Assembly: GCF_040676675.1 (NCBI RefSeq)
Contig: NZ_JBFAPK010000011.1
Coordinates: 124,001 to 188,000, forward strand
Origin: JBFAPK01 sp040676675
GTDB lineage: Bacteria; Actinomycetota; Actinomycetes; Mycobacteriales; Micromonosporaceae
Direction: 5' to 3'
DNA: 64,000 bases
Shown: piece after piece, positions 1 to 8,640 of the stretch
How positions within the stretch are numbered: the first letter of the stretch is position 1
Layout: every line of letters starts with the position of its first letter
Made by a program: the position numbers and the translations under genes
Notes under the pieces: model-generated
The model's database searches: none
Seen by the model: the letters and a program-made list of their open reading frames with translations, nothing else
What the model was told of the DNA's origin: nothing

Positions 1-276
1 GGGCTGGGAAGTGAGATCTTCTTCCAGCACCCGGACGCGACAGTGAACGACGAACGGTTCGCGGCAGCGCGCGCAAAGCTCGAACCGCCACTCCCCAGCC
101 TCTCCTACGAGCCGCTTCCCGGCCGGAAGGGTTGCCGCATCGCGGAATACCGGCCCGGCGACATCGCCGAGCGGGACCGCTGGGACGAGTACGTCGACTG
201 GTTCATCGCCGCCCAGCAGCGCCTCCGGCAGGCGGTAGACACAGCGGGCGGGCTGACCTCGCTCATCTCCTCCTGA
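1..276 (+). CDS. C-terminal part of a DUF4268-like protein (5' end outside window)
   Basis: The frame is open from the first base and ends at the TGA at 274-276, so only the last ~91 residues are present. The tail has a PLPGRKGCRI-x-YRPGD stretch followed by an acidic, Trp-rich helix ending in DWFIAAQQRLRQAV. That is how DUF4268 proteins end; they are often found beside nuclease or defence genes. The ATG at 43 lies inside the domain and is probably internal. The next gene, a predicted nuclease, starts 13 bases later, so the two are likely co-transcribed. Function is unknown; the family call rests on the C-terminal motif only. Confidence 0.65.
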   Translation, partial: GLGSEIFFQHPDATVNDERFAAARAKLEPPLPSLSYEPLPGRKGCRIAEYRPGDIAERDRWDEYVDWFIAAQQRLRQAVDTAGGLTSLISS

Positions 277-288
277 GAGGAAACCCCG

Positions 289-1359
289 GTGCCGCTGTAC
301 GAGATCGACGGTGACCGGCTGCGCCGGCATGACGCCGCCCACTTCGCCGCGCTCGGCATCTACGAGCGCAGCAACCTGCAACGCCTGCTCCGCGACGACA
401 TCGGCGTGCTGAGCCCGGACCTGCTCGTGATTGCCGAGGAGTTCGGCAACTGGGAGGATTCCCGGCGCAGGATCGACCTGCTCGCCGTCGACAAGACGGG
501 GCATCTGGTCGTCATCGAGCTGAAGCGCACCGACGACGGCGGACACATGGAGCTACAGGCCCTCCGCTACGCCGCCATGGTGTCGGCGCTGAGCTTCGAC
601 GAGGTTGTCGCGGCGTACGAGGCCCATCTGACCAAGGTGCGTCCGGACGAAGACCTCGATGCCCGTACCGACCTGCTCGCCTGGCTCGACCTCGGGGACA
701 GCGACGAGGCGCCCATCATCTCCTCCGACGTGCGGATCCTACTCGTCTCGGCGGACTTCGGGCGCGAGCTGACCACCGCCGTGCTCTGGCTGAACCGGTT
801 CGACGGCATGGACGTCCGCTGCGTACGCCTCATCCCGTACCGGATCGACGGGCGGATCCTGCTCGACATCCAACAGGTCATCCCGCTGCCCGAGGCGGCC
901 GACTACCAGATCCGGGTGGGTCGCAAGGTTGTCGAGCAGGAGCGACGCGGCACCGACAACCGGGACTGGACCCGGTACCACGTCGTCGTCGACGGCGAGG
1001 TGCTGCCGGACGAGAACAAACGCCGCGCGGTCCGCCTGATGATCGAGAAACTGGTGGAGCGTGGGGTGCCGGCCGCCTCGATCGGCGGCGTACTGTCACC
1101 GGGACGTTTCCGGCCGCTCGCGGGAGAGCATCACACCGAGGAGGAGGTGCAGGCGGCGCTGGCCGAGCAGTACCCGGGCGTCGAGGTGAGCCGTTGGTTC
1201 ACCGAGCACGCCCTGGTGCAGGACGGCCGGACGTGGTTGGTACGCAGGATCTGGGGGCGCAACACGGAGCCGACCCTGACCACGCTGCGCGACACGTTCC
1301 CCGAGGCGAAGGTCGGGTTCCGGCGCGCCACGCCCGCTTCGGCCGGCGGACAGCCGTGA
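289..1359 (+). CDS. NucS/DUF91-like PD-(D/E)XK endonuclease domain protein
   Basis: The 356-aa protein starts at a GTG preceded by GAGAGG at 275-280. Residues ~55-85 read RRIDLLAVDKTGHLVVIELKR, the Asp and Glu-x-Lys catalytic core of the PD-(D/E)XK fold as used in NucS/DUF91 nucleases. The C-terminal ~200 residues hold no motif I recognise and may bind DNA or a partner. The gene sits between a DUF4268 gene and a large PLD-helicase gene, which suggests a DNA-targeting role, probably defence or repair. It is longer than canonical actinobacterial mismatch NucS (~225 aa) and has a different N-terminus, so it is probably not the housekeeping NucS. Confidence 0.75.
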   Translation: MPLYEIDGDRLRRHDAAHFAALGIYERSNLQRLLRDDIGVLSPDLLVIAEEFGNWEDSRRRIDLLAVDKTGHLVVIELKRTDDGGHMELQALRYAAMVSALSFDEVVAAYEAHLTKVRPDEDLDARTDLLAWLDLGDSDEAPIISSDVRILLVSADFGRELTTAVLWLNRFDGMDVRCVRLIPYRIDGRILLDIQQVIPLPEAADYQIRVGRKVVEQERRGTDNRDWTRYHVVVDGEVLPDENKRRAVRLMIEKLVERGVPAASIGGVLSPGRFRPLAGEHHTEEEVQAALAEQYPGVEVSRWFTEHALVQDGRTWLVRRIWGRNTEPTLTTLRDTFPEAKVGFRRATPASAGGQP

Positions 1360-1438
1360 CCGGGCCGGGCGGCGACGGCCGATCTGCGTACCAGCACCGG
1401 GGACAGCGGGAACGTGATCGAGTGGCTACGGTCGTGGC

Positions 1439-4400
1439 GTGACCGATCTTGAGCGGGGTCTCTACGAGCACCTGATCACCGAGGAGTTGGCCGATCGGCT
1501 CCGAAACGTCGAGCCCGCCCGGATCCAGCGGGCCGACCTCGACCCCGCCGACGCTCCCGACATTCTCGCCCGGCACCTCGCCGCCCTGGCCCGCCGCGCC
1601 CTCCAGGCCGTGCCGGGCGGCGACGACCGGCTGTACCGGCAGGTCGAGCTGGCCAACCAGATCGCGGCGAGCATCGCCGCCGGCAGCCCGCACGCGGCGA
1701 CCGTACGGGACCAGGTCAGCGACGCCGAGCAGATGCTGCACGCCATCGCCGCGCCGGCCGTACCACCCGCGCGGCCGACCTTCCCGCAGCGCCCGACCAC
1801 GCCGCTGGCCACCGGCGCGCTGCTGGTCAACGGCCGACACCAGCCGCGCATCGGGCACGAGGTCGGCCACGAGATGGCCTCGGCCGACAGCGTCGACCTG
1901 CTCTGCGCGTTCATCAAGTGGTACGGCCTGCGCATCGTGGAGCCGGCGATTCGCGAGCTGATCGCCCGCGGCGGCCGACTCAGGGTGATCACGACGACGT
2001 ACCTGGGCGCGACCGACCAGCGGGCCCTCGACCGGCTCGCCGAGCTGGGCGCCGAGATCAAGGTCTCGTACGAGACCAGGACCACCCGGCTGCACGCCAA
2101 GGCGTGGCTGTTCCGTCGGCACAACGGCACCAGTACGGCGTACGTCGGCTCCTCGAACCTGTCGAGGACGGCCCTGGTCGACGGCGTGGAGTGGAACGTA
2201 CGGGTTTCGAACCTGGAGCAGCCGCACGTCATCGACACGTTCGCCGCGACGTTCGAGGACTACTGGAACGACCCGGCCTTCGAGACCTACGACGCCACCA
2301 AGGACGCGGACCGGCTCCGGCTGGCGCTGCGCGGCGAGCGCCCCGAGGACGCCGCCACGGAGATCGCGAACCTGGATGTGCGGCCGTACCCGTACCAGGC
2401 CGAGATCCTGGCCGACCTGGACGCCGAACGACAGGTGCACGGCCGCCACCGGAACCTCGTGGTGATGGCGACCGGCACCGGCAAGACCGTCGTCGCCGCG
2501 CTGGACTACCGCCGGCTGTACCGTCGCGGCCAGGTCGACTCGCTGCTCTTCGTCGCGCACCAGGAGCAGATCCTGCGGCAGAGCCGGTCGACGTTCCGGC
2601 AGGTCATGGGCGACGGCAGCTTCGGCGAGACGCTCGTGGGCGGCGCGGAGCCGCGACACTGGCGGCACGTCTTCGCCTCGATCCAGTCGCTGCACCGGCG
2701 GGAGATCGACCCCGAGGCGTACGACATGGTCATCGTGGACGAGTTCCACCACGCGGAGGCGCCGACGTACGCGCGGCTGCTGGAGCGGCTTCGTCCGCGC
2801 GTACTCCTCGGGTTGACGGCGACCCCGGACCGGGCCGACGGTGGCGACGTGCGGCGGTGGTTCGACGGCCGGGCGGCCGTGGAGCTGCACCTGTGGGAGG
2901 CGCTGGAACGGCAGTTGCTGGCGCCGTTCCAGTACTTCGGGTCGCACGACGACGTGGACCTGTCGCGGCTGCGGTGGAAGCGCGGCCAGGGGTACGACCC
3001 CGCCGAGCTGGACGGCGTCTACACCGGCAACGACGCCCGGGCGCGCTCGGTGCTGCGGGCGGTGCGCGAGACGGTGGACCCGGCCCGGATGCGGGCGCTC
3101 GGGTTCTGCGTCAGCATCGGGCACGCCGAGTTCATGGCCGACTTCTTCACCGGCCACGGCGTACCATCGGCGGCGGTGACCTCCCGGCTCGACGCGGCCC
3201 AGCGCCAGGCGCTGCTCGCCGAGTTCCGCACCGGCACGCGGAAGGTCCTCTTCACGGTCGACCTGTTCAACGAGGGCGTCGACCTGCCGATGGTCGACAC
3301 GATCCTGATGCTGCGCCCCACCGAGAGCGCCACCATCTTCCTCCAGCAGCTCGGCCGCGGGCTGCGGCTGGACGACGACAAACCCTGCCTGACCGTGCTG
3401 GACTTCATCGGCGGCCAGCACGCCAACTTCCGCTTCGACCTGCGCTGGCGGGCGCTCACCGGGCTGAGCCGCAAGGACGTGGAGGCCGCCGTCGAGCAGG
3501 ACTTCCCGAGCCTGCCGAGCGGATGCCACATCCAGCTCGACCGCGTGGCCAAGGAGGTGGTCCTCGCCAATCTGCGCTCGGCGCTGCCCACCTCCCGGCG
3601 AGGTCTCGTCGCGGAGCTGCGGCAGCTCGGGGACGTCGGCCTCGCCGAGTACCTGCGCCAGACCGGGCTGGAGATCGAGGACGTCTATCGGTCGGCGGGC
3701 GTCGGCGGGTGGAGCGGACTGCGGCGCCTCGCCGGGTGGGAGACGCGGACGCCCGGCCCGCATGACCGGGAGCTGGGCCGGGCGATCGGGCGCATGCTGC
3801 ACCTCGACGACCCGGACCGGCTGGACGAGCTGGCCCGGGTGGCGGCGGGTGGTCGCCCGGCACCGGGGCGGCTCTGGGACATGCTGCACTTCGACCTGTG
3901 GGGGCCGAACGCTGCACTGGCCTCCCGGGAGGAGCGGTTGGTGCGGCTCTGGGCGGAGCCCGCCCGGTGCGAGGAGTTGCGGCAGGTGGCCGAGGTGCTC
4001 CGGGACCGGATCCACCGGGTCACGGTCCGGCCGGCGTTGGCGGCCGTACCGCTGCGGGTGCACGCCCGGTACAGCCGCAACGAGGCGTGTGCCGGCTTCG
4101 GCATGCCCAACCCCGGTTCCCTGCGCGAGGGGGTGAAGTGGCTGCCGGAGGCCCAGGCCGACCTCTTCTTCGTCACGCTGGTCAAGTCGGAACGCCACTA
4201 CTCCCCCACCACCATGTACGCCGACCGGGCCATCACCGAGACGCTCTTCCAGTGGGAGTCGCAGAGCACCACCTCGGCGGCCTCGGCGACCGGTCAGCGC
4301 TACATCCACCACGCCGAACGCGGCTCGACGGTGCACCTCTTCGTACGGGAGACCAAGGTCGCCGACCGTGACCTCGGCGCGCCGGCCTACCTGTACGCCG

Positions 4401-4513
4401 GCCCGATGATCTACCAGCAGCACACCGGCGACCGGCCGATGCGGATCGTCTGGCGGCTGCGGCACCCGCTGCCCGCCGACACGTACGCCGCCGCCCGCGC
4501 CATCTCCGCCTGA
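1439..4513 (+). CDS. PLD-nuclease/superfamily II helicase/DUF3427 fusion protein
   Basis: This 1024-aa multidomain protein has a phospholipase-D-like domain around residues 140-290, with LHAKAWLF and GSSNLSRTAL forming one HKD-type motif. The helicase core follows: Walker A MATGTGKT near 343, DEFHH box near 434, LGLTATP, and a motif VI region FLQQLGRGLR near 640. The C-terminal third matches the DUF3427 domain usually attached to such helicases. Proteins of this architecture are typically found in defence islands and act on nucleic acids in the cytoplasm. Start is a GTG at 1439, 79 bases after the nuclease gene on the same strand. No methyltransferase or specificity subunit is visible in the window. 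Confidence 0.85.
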   Translation: MTDLERGLYEHLITEELADRLRNVEPARIQRADLDPADAPDILARHLAALARRALQAVPGGDDRLYRQVELANQIAASIAAGSPHAATVRDQVSDAEQMLHAIAAPAVPPARPTFPQRPTTPLATGALLVNGRHQPRIGHEVGHEMASADSVDLLCAFIKWYGLRIVEPAIRELIARGGRLRVITTTYLGATDQRALDRLAELGAEIKVSYETRTTRLHAKAWLFRRHNGTSTAYVGSSNLSRTALVDGVEWNVRVSNLEQPHVIDTFAATFEDYWNDPAFETYDATKDADRLRLALRGERPEDAATEIANLDVRPYPYQAEILADLDAERQVHGRHRNLVVMATGTGKTVVAALDYRRLYRRGQVDSLLFVAHQEQILRQSRSTFRQVMGDGSFGETLVGGAEPRHWRHVFASIQSLHRREIDPEAYDMVIVDEFHHAEAPTYARLLERLRPRVLLGLTATPDRADGGDVRRWFDGRAAVELHLWEALERQLLAPFQYFGSHDDVDLSRLRWKRGQGYDPAELDGVYTGNDARARSVLRAVRETVDPARMRALGFCVSIGHAEFMADFFTGHGVPSAAVTSRLDAAQRQALLAEFRTGTRKVLFTVDLFNEGVDLPMVDTILMLRPTESATIFLQQLGRGLRLDDDKPCLTVLDFIGGQHANFRFDLRWRALTGLSRKDVEAAVEQDFPSLPSGCHIQLDRVAKEVVLANLRSALPTSRRGLVAELRQLGDVGLAEYLRQTGLEIEDVYRSAGVGGWSGLRRLAGWETRTPGPHDRELGRAIGRMLHLDDPDRLDELARVAAGGRPAPGRLWDMLHFDLWGPNAALASREERLVRLWAEPARCEELRQVAEVLRDRIHRVTVRPALAAVPLRVHARYSRNEACAGFGMPNPGSLREGVKWLPEAQADLFFVTLVKSERHYSPTTMYADRAITETLFQWESQSTTSAASATGQRYIHHAERGSTVHLFVRETKVADRDLGAPAYLYAGPMIYQQHTGDRPMRIVWRLRHPLPADTYAAARAISA

Positions 4514-4544
4514 GCATCGCCTCACGCGTCTGGAAAGTAACCCG

Positions 4545-4937
4545 TCAGATACGGCGGATGACCAGCCCTGGCTTGGCGTCGGAGGCGGCCGACAGCTGCG
4601 CGATGTCCTCGGGATCGCTGGTGAAGACGATGGCGCCGCAGGCCAGAGCAACGGTGACCACCGTGGCGCCGACAACGTCGTGCGCGCCAGCCTTGCCGCA
4701 CAGTATGCCGGCCGCCTTCGCCAGCTCGAGACCGACCGGAAGAATCTCGCAGCTGTGCAGGAACCGGCCGAGCTGGACCTGTCGGCGAGGATCGCGCCAT
4801 GCCTGTCCCACGACTACGGAGGGGACGAGCAGCCGCCGGCCCTCCTCCACGGCGAGGTGGTGGATCGCCCACATCCGCCGGTCGTTGCCGTCGATCGCGA
4901 GCAGCACCCCGGCGTCGTAGACGTAGGGGACACTCAC
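4545..4937 (-). CDS. VapC-like PIN-domain toxin
   Basis: This 130-aa protein begins VPYVYDAGVLLAID, where the first conserved Asp of a PIN domain is visible. It has a central acidic segment and ends with the GAIVFTSDPEDI motif that closes PIN domains. PIN toxins of VapBC pairs are RNases that cleave tRNA or rRNA and are neutralised by the partner antitoxin. Its start overlaps the antitoxin stop by four bases, the usual coupling. It is convergent with the helicase gene, whose stop is only 31 bases away. The exact target RNA cannot be read from the sequence. Confidence 0.85.
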   Translation of the reverse strand: MSVPYVYDAGVLLAIDGNDRRMWAIHHLAVEEGRRLLVPSVVVGQAWRDPRRQVQLGRFLHSCEILPVGLELAKAAGILCGKAGAHDVVGATVVTVALACGAIVFTSDPEDIAQLSAASDAKPGLVIRRI

Positions 4938-5200
4938 GCCGCCGCCTGGCCCGACCCGCCGAGCGCCTGGGCGTCGGCAGCCGCCATCTCCGCGCGCGCC
5001 GCGGCGATCTCCTCCAGGGTGAAGGCGCCATGCTCGGCCTGCCAGTCCGCGACCAGCCGCCGCCCGACCCGCCGTCGAAGTTCGCCCTCGGCCGCGTTCG
5101 CGAGCAGCCTCGACAGCGGAACGCCGTCCTCGCGCGCTGCGGCGCCGAGCGCCTCGACCAACTCCTCCGGGAGGGTAATAGTGACCTTCTTGACCGCCAT
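4934..5200 (-). CDS. VapB-like ribbon-helix-helix antitoxin
   Basis: This 88-aa protein starts VKKVTITLPEELVEAL, a ribbon-helix-helix (CopG/Arc-like) DNA-binding strand and helix. An Ala/Glu-rich C-terminal tail would wrap around the toxin. It should bind the toxin encoded immediately downstream and repress its own promoter. A 16-bp dyad lies only 7 bases upstream of the ATG and overlaps a plausible -10 element, which fits autoregulation. There is no obvious Shine-Dalgarno sequence between the dyad and the ATG, so the mRNA may be leaderless. Confidence 0.85.
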   Translation of the reverse strand: MAVKKVTITLPEELVEALGAAAREDGVPLSRLLANAAEGELRRRVGRRLVADWQAEHGAFTLEEIAAARAEMAAADAQALGGSGQAAA

Positions 5201-5207
5201 ACGTTCA

Positions 5208-5223
5208 CCATACCGGAGTATGG
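5208..5223 (-). promoter_or_regulatory. Dyad operator/-10 region of the vapBC pair
   Basis: CCATACCGGAGTATGG has perfect 6-bp inverted arms around a 4-bp centre. On the minus strand it contains TATGGT, six bases before the ATG at 5200. That is the spacing expected of a leaderless actinobacterial promoter, so the operator would cover the -10 box. Binding by the antitoxin is inferred. Confidence 0.6.
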
Positions 5224-5607
5224 CAGCGCTGAAAGCCCAACCACCACGAGCCGGTCAACGTCGCAAGGTCGCCGGACGCAATACCGGAGCCGGTCGCGGA
5301 GGGCGGCAGCCTAACGGGCAAAGTTGATCACCCCAGGCAGTTTCGGGGCCAGCAGCCAGCCGTGCACGACGCGGCCGGCGGCCTTTGAGCCCAGCGATCC
5401 GCACCGACCGGGGCGGCGCGGGTTCAGCCGCCGCCGGGTATCACCGGGGCCGTTCACCTGTACGTCGTCGCGCCGGCTCCGCCCCGCTCTCGCGGAGTCC
5501 ACCACACCACCACCTGTGTAGATCAGCTGGTAACCGCGAGAAAACTGTGGAGCGCTGTGGTGGTGGCGATGGGCGTGGATAGCCGGGCGACAAGGGACAC
5601 TGCGTTC
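5224..5607. other. Intergenic region, no gene recognised
   Basis: This region separates the divergent vapB and DUF5954 genes. ORFs here have no recognisable protein content. The only noted signals are the vapB operator on its left and an ACAAGGGAC ribosome-binding stretch before the ATG at 5608. Confidence 0.6.
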
Positions 5608-6618
5608 ATGAGCCATCACGGAGAGCCCGTACCCGACCATTTACTGATCAAAATCGAGCATCGGGACGACCCCGTTTCGGCCGTCTCCGAGGACGACGCG
5701 GTACGCCGGTCGCTCGCCTACCCCAAGACGATGTGGGGAGCGCCGGTCTTCGGCGCCGCCGAGGAGGTCGACGGCCGGTGGCGGATCCTCAACCTCCTCG
5801 ACGACTACCCGCAGGGCGCCCGGGACAGCCTCGCCTCCCACTTCCGGCGGCTGTTCAGCGAGGCTCCGGACACCCCGGAGAACGAGACCGCGCGCAACGA
5901 GTACCAGGCGGCGTTCGAGCTGCTCGACTGGGAGGTGGTCAACGATCTGACCGTGCACGGTCGGCGGTACCGGATCATCCGGGCGCAGCCCTTCATCCGC
6001 AGCGGCCCGGACGGGCCCGAACCACCGCGCCCCTCCGACCCGGACCCCTATCCGCCCGGCAGGACGCGCGACGTGCGGTCACCGGTGGAGGGGTTCGTCA
6101 TCGACCCGGCCGCCGCGACCGGGCTCGCCGCCGGCCTGCTCCGCATGGAGATGAGCCCGGCGTTCTACAAGGCCGGAATGGTGCCGGACGACGTACGCGA
6201 GGATTCCCGCCGGGCGTTGGGCACCCACCCGAACGTGGTGCTTCTTCCGGTCGGCTTCACGATCGGTGAGCAGGTCGACGGCAGGTGGCAGCCACAGACC
6301 CCGGCCACGTACCCGACGCCGCAGGCCGCCCGCGACTCGGTGTTCCCCCGGTTCAGCGACATCATCCCGCACGAGAACGCGTCGATAGAGGAGATTCAGG
6401 CGGCGTACGCCCGGGCCCGAGCGGAGTTCGAGGCTCCCCGTACCGACGAGTTCGAGGTGAAGGGTGTCCGCTGCCGGGTGACCCGGGTCGAGTGTTTCAT
6501 CCGGGTGGGCCCGGACGGCCCGGAGGGGCCACGGCCCTCCGACTGGGACCCGGAACCGCCGCCCGAGCTGCACGTCCAACAGCTCCGCGAGCAGGGCCTG
6601 ATGCCCGACCCGGAGTAG
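5608..6618 (+). CDS. DUF5954 family protein
   Basis: I chose the ATG at 5608 (MSHHGEPVPDHLLIK) over an upstream GTG at 5557 because the AAGGGA stretch precedes it at a suitable distance and homology-like content begins there. The 336-aa protein is an internal duplication. Each half has a YPKTMWGAPVFG- or HPNVVLLPVGFTIG-like strand, then VDGRW, then FIRxGPDGPExPRPSDxDPxPP. This matches DUF5954 proteins, which are common in actinomycetes and have no known function. No signal peptide or membrane segment is seen, so it is probably cytoplasmic. Confidence 0.75.
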   Translation: MSHHGEPVPDHLLIKIEHRDDPVSAVSEDDAVRRSLAYPKTMWGAPVFGAAEEVDGRWRILNLLDDYPQGARDSLASHFRRLFSEAPDTPENETARNEYQAAFELLDWEVVNDLTVHGRRYRIIRAQPFIRSGPDGPEPPRPSDPDPYPPGRTRDVRSPVEGFVIDPAAATGLAAGLLRMEMSPAFYKAGMVPDDVREDSRRALGTHPNVVLLPVGFTIGEQVDGRWQPQTPATYPTPQAARDSVFPRFSDIIPHENASIEEIQAAYARARAEFEAPRTDEFEVKGVRCRVTRVECFIRVGPDGPEGPRPSDWDPEPPPELHVQQLREQGLMPDPE

Positions 6619-6672
6619 TCGCCGCACGTTCACCGCCAGCCGCCGCCTGGTTCGACGCCGCGAGGAGATCCG

Positions 6673-7230
6673 ATGACCCTGCCCCCGGTGTGGCTGCTCG
6701 ACATCGACGGCGTGATCAACGCCGTCAGCAGGAAGCCCGACCGCGGTGTGTGGCCCGCCGACCAGTGGATCACCGGCGAGGCGAACGCCGACGGCGTCGA
6801 CTGGCCGATCCTGGCCGCCCGCCCGGTCGTCGACTTCATCCGCGAGACGCACGAGTCAGGACGGGCCGAGATCCGCTGGCACACCACCTGGCAGCGGGAC
6901 GCCGCCAACCTGGCGAAGCTGCTGGGCCTGCCGGAGTTTCCGGTGCAGCCGTGCCCCGAATTCGCCGCCGAGCGCCAGCTGCTGGCCGGTGCGGCCCCGG
7001 TCGGCCCCACCTGGTGGAAGCTGCCCGCCGCCGAGCGGGTGGTCGGCGACGAGGGACGCGCCCTGGTCTGGACCGACGACGACGCCCGGTGGGAACTGCG
7101 CGACCAGGACCGGGACGCCCTGTCCAGGCTCGCGCCGACGCTGATCGTGGCGCCGCGTACGCACCTCGGGCTGACCCGCAAGCAGTTGCGGAAGATCGAC
7201 GCGTTCCTGACCGAGCAGGGCGGCGCATGA
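6673..7230 (+). CDS. HAD-fold protein (RNA-repair-associated HAD family)
   Basis: The 185-aa protein begins PPVWLLDIDGVINA. LDIDG is the DxD motif of the HAD superfamily, where the first Asp is the nucleophile. EIRWHTTWQRDAANLAKLLG (HTTW in place of the usual Thr/Ser motif II region) and VWTDDD (acidic motif IV) follow. This arrangement resembles the HAD domain linked to Swiss-army-knife RNA repair proteins. It may hydrolyse a phosphate on a nucleotide or RNA end; the substrate is unknown. GAGGAG precedes the ATG. Confidence 0.75.
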   Translation: MTLPPVWLLDIDGVINAVSRKPDRGVWPADQWITGEANADGVDWPILAARPVVDFIRETHESGRAEIRWHTTWQRDAANLAKLLGLPEFPVQPCPEFAAERQLLAGAAPVGPTWWKLPAAERVVGDEGRALVWTDDDARWELRDQDRDALSRLAPTLIVAPRTHLGLTRKQLRKIDAFLTEQGGA

Positions 7231-7248
7231 CCCGCGCCGCGCATGGGC

Positions 7249-7318
7249 GGGGTCCGGCAGATCGGCGGGGTCCGGCAGATCGGCGCGGTCCGGCAGATCG
7301 GCCCCGTTCGGCAGGTCG
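7249..7318. repeat. 18-bp tandem repeat, ~3.8 copies
   Basis: The unit GGGGTCCGGCAGATCGGC recurs with a few changes between the convergent HAD and histidine kinase genes. It is non-coding as far as I can see. Confidence 0.8.
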
Positions 7319-7338
7319 TAGGGACCGGACCGGCGGGC

Positions 7339-8640
7339 TCAGCGGTCGACCGTCGTCGGCCCGGGGAGCCGGGTCACGGACGGCGCCGGGCTGGACCTGA
7401 GCGGCAGCCGTACGGCGAACCGGGCGCCCTGGCCCGGGTGGCTGCGGGCGTCGATGGTGCCGCCGTGGCCGGTGACCACCTCGCGCAGCAGCGCCAGCCC
7501 GAGCCCCGCGTGCCGCCTCTCCGGTCCCACCCCGCTGTGGAACCGGTCGAAGATGCGGTCGGCTGGGTCGAAGCCGCTGCCGGTGTCGGCGACCACCAGT
7601 TCGGCGACGTCGCCGTCGGCGGGACGGTGCACGGTCACGTCGATCCGCCCGCCGGCGGGCGTGTGCGTCAGCGCGTTGGTCAACAGCTCGCTGATCACCC
7701 GGCGCAGCGCCGACTCCACCCCCGGCACCGGCAGCGGCTCGTCGGGGCGGTCGAGGGTGAGCGTGACGCCCTGTTCGCCGGCGCGGTCGGTCTCGGCGAC
7801 GACCGCGGTCTCGGCCAGTTCCGCCAGGTCCACCGGGGCGGTGGCCGGCTGGTCGCCCGGTACCGCCGCCAGCCGGGCGGAGAGCAGCAGGTCGTTGACG
7901 ACCTCGCCGAGTCGTCGGGTGGTGCCGACCAGCCGGTCCAGCTCGGTACGGTAGTCGGCCGGAACTCCGGCGTTGCCGGCGCGCCGGGCGAGCACCTGGG
8001 CCCGGGTGTGCACCTGGGCGATGGGCGTACGCAGTTCGTGGCTGACGTCGGTGATGAACCGGCGCTGCCGCGCGAGCGCCTCGGCGAGGGGCGCGACGGC
8101 GAGCCGGCCCACCAGCAGTCCGCTGGCGATGGCGGCGAGCAGCCCGACCAGTTCGGCGACGGCGAGGGCGAGGAGCAGGTGGCGCCGGTCGGCGAGCTGG
8201 TACCGCGCGTCGAAGATCGCCTGGATCACGTCGTCGCCGCGGGGCTGGGTGAGGACGTGGTAGACGGTGCCGTTGCGCTCGATCACGGTGGTGCTCGACG
8301 TCCGGGTGGCGGCGGTGGTCTCCAGCGCGCCCGTGAGGGGGAAGCCGGGCGGCGCGGGCACCCGGCCGGTGACCAGCCGGCCGTCGTGGAGCAGGAAGAG
8401 CCAGGTGCATCCGGGTGGGCCGGAGGGGTCGCCCTGGGAGGCGGTGTAGGCGAGTTCCCGTTCGATCTGGCGCTCCTGGCCGCGTACGAGCACGCCGTAG
8501 CAGACGCCGCCGACCGAGGTGACCAGGACGGTCACCGCGAGTCCGACCAGTACGCCGACGCGCCGGCGGGCCCGGGCGACCACCGCGCGCTCGGCCGCGA
8601 TCCAGGAGATTCCCGCCGGCGCCGAACGGCGGGCCCTCAC
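7339..8640 (-). CDS. Sensor histidine kinase
   Basis: This 433-aa membrane kinase has a first transmembrane helix near residues 28-50, an extracytoplasmic loop of about 100 residues, and a second helix near 155-178. It then has a short HAMP-like linker and the DHp box FITDVSHELRTPIAQ with phospho-acceptor His201. The C-terminal ATPase shows an N box (ELLTNALTHTP) and G boxes (VADTGSGFDP, GLGLALLREVV). It should phosphorylate the response regulator encoded just upstream, with which it overlaps by four bases. The ligand is unknown. Confidence 0.92.
   Translation of the reverse strand: MRARRSAPAGISWIAAERAVVARARRRVGVLVGLAVTVLVTSVGGVCYGVLVRGQERQIERELAYTASQGDPSGPPGCTWLFLLHDGRLVTGRVPAPPGFPLTGALETTAATRTSSTTVIERNGTVYHVLTQPRGDDVIQAIFDARYQLADRRHLLLALAVAELVGLLAAIASGLLVGRLAVAPLAEALARQRRFITDVSHELRTPIAQVHTRAQVLARRAGNAGVPADYRTELDRLVGTTRRLGEVVNDLLLSARLAAVPGDQPATAPVDLAELAETAVVAETDRAGEQGVTLTLDRPDEPLPVPGVESALRRVISELLTNALTHTPAGGRIDVTVHRPADGDVAELVVADTGSGFDPADRIFDRFHSGVGPERRHAGLGLALLREVVTGHGGTIDARSHPGQGARFAVRLPLRSSPAPSVTRLPGPTTVDR

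Noticed and set aside
1199..4675. 1158-codon open frame on the minus strand opposite the helicase
   Set aside because: It is the high-GC shadow of the helicase: repetitive Arg/Val/Gly/His composition, no domain, while the plus strand has clear helicase motifs.
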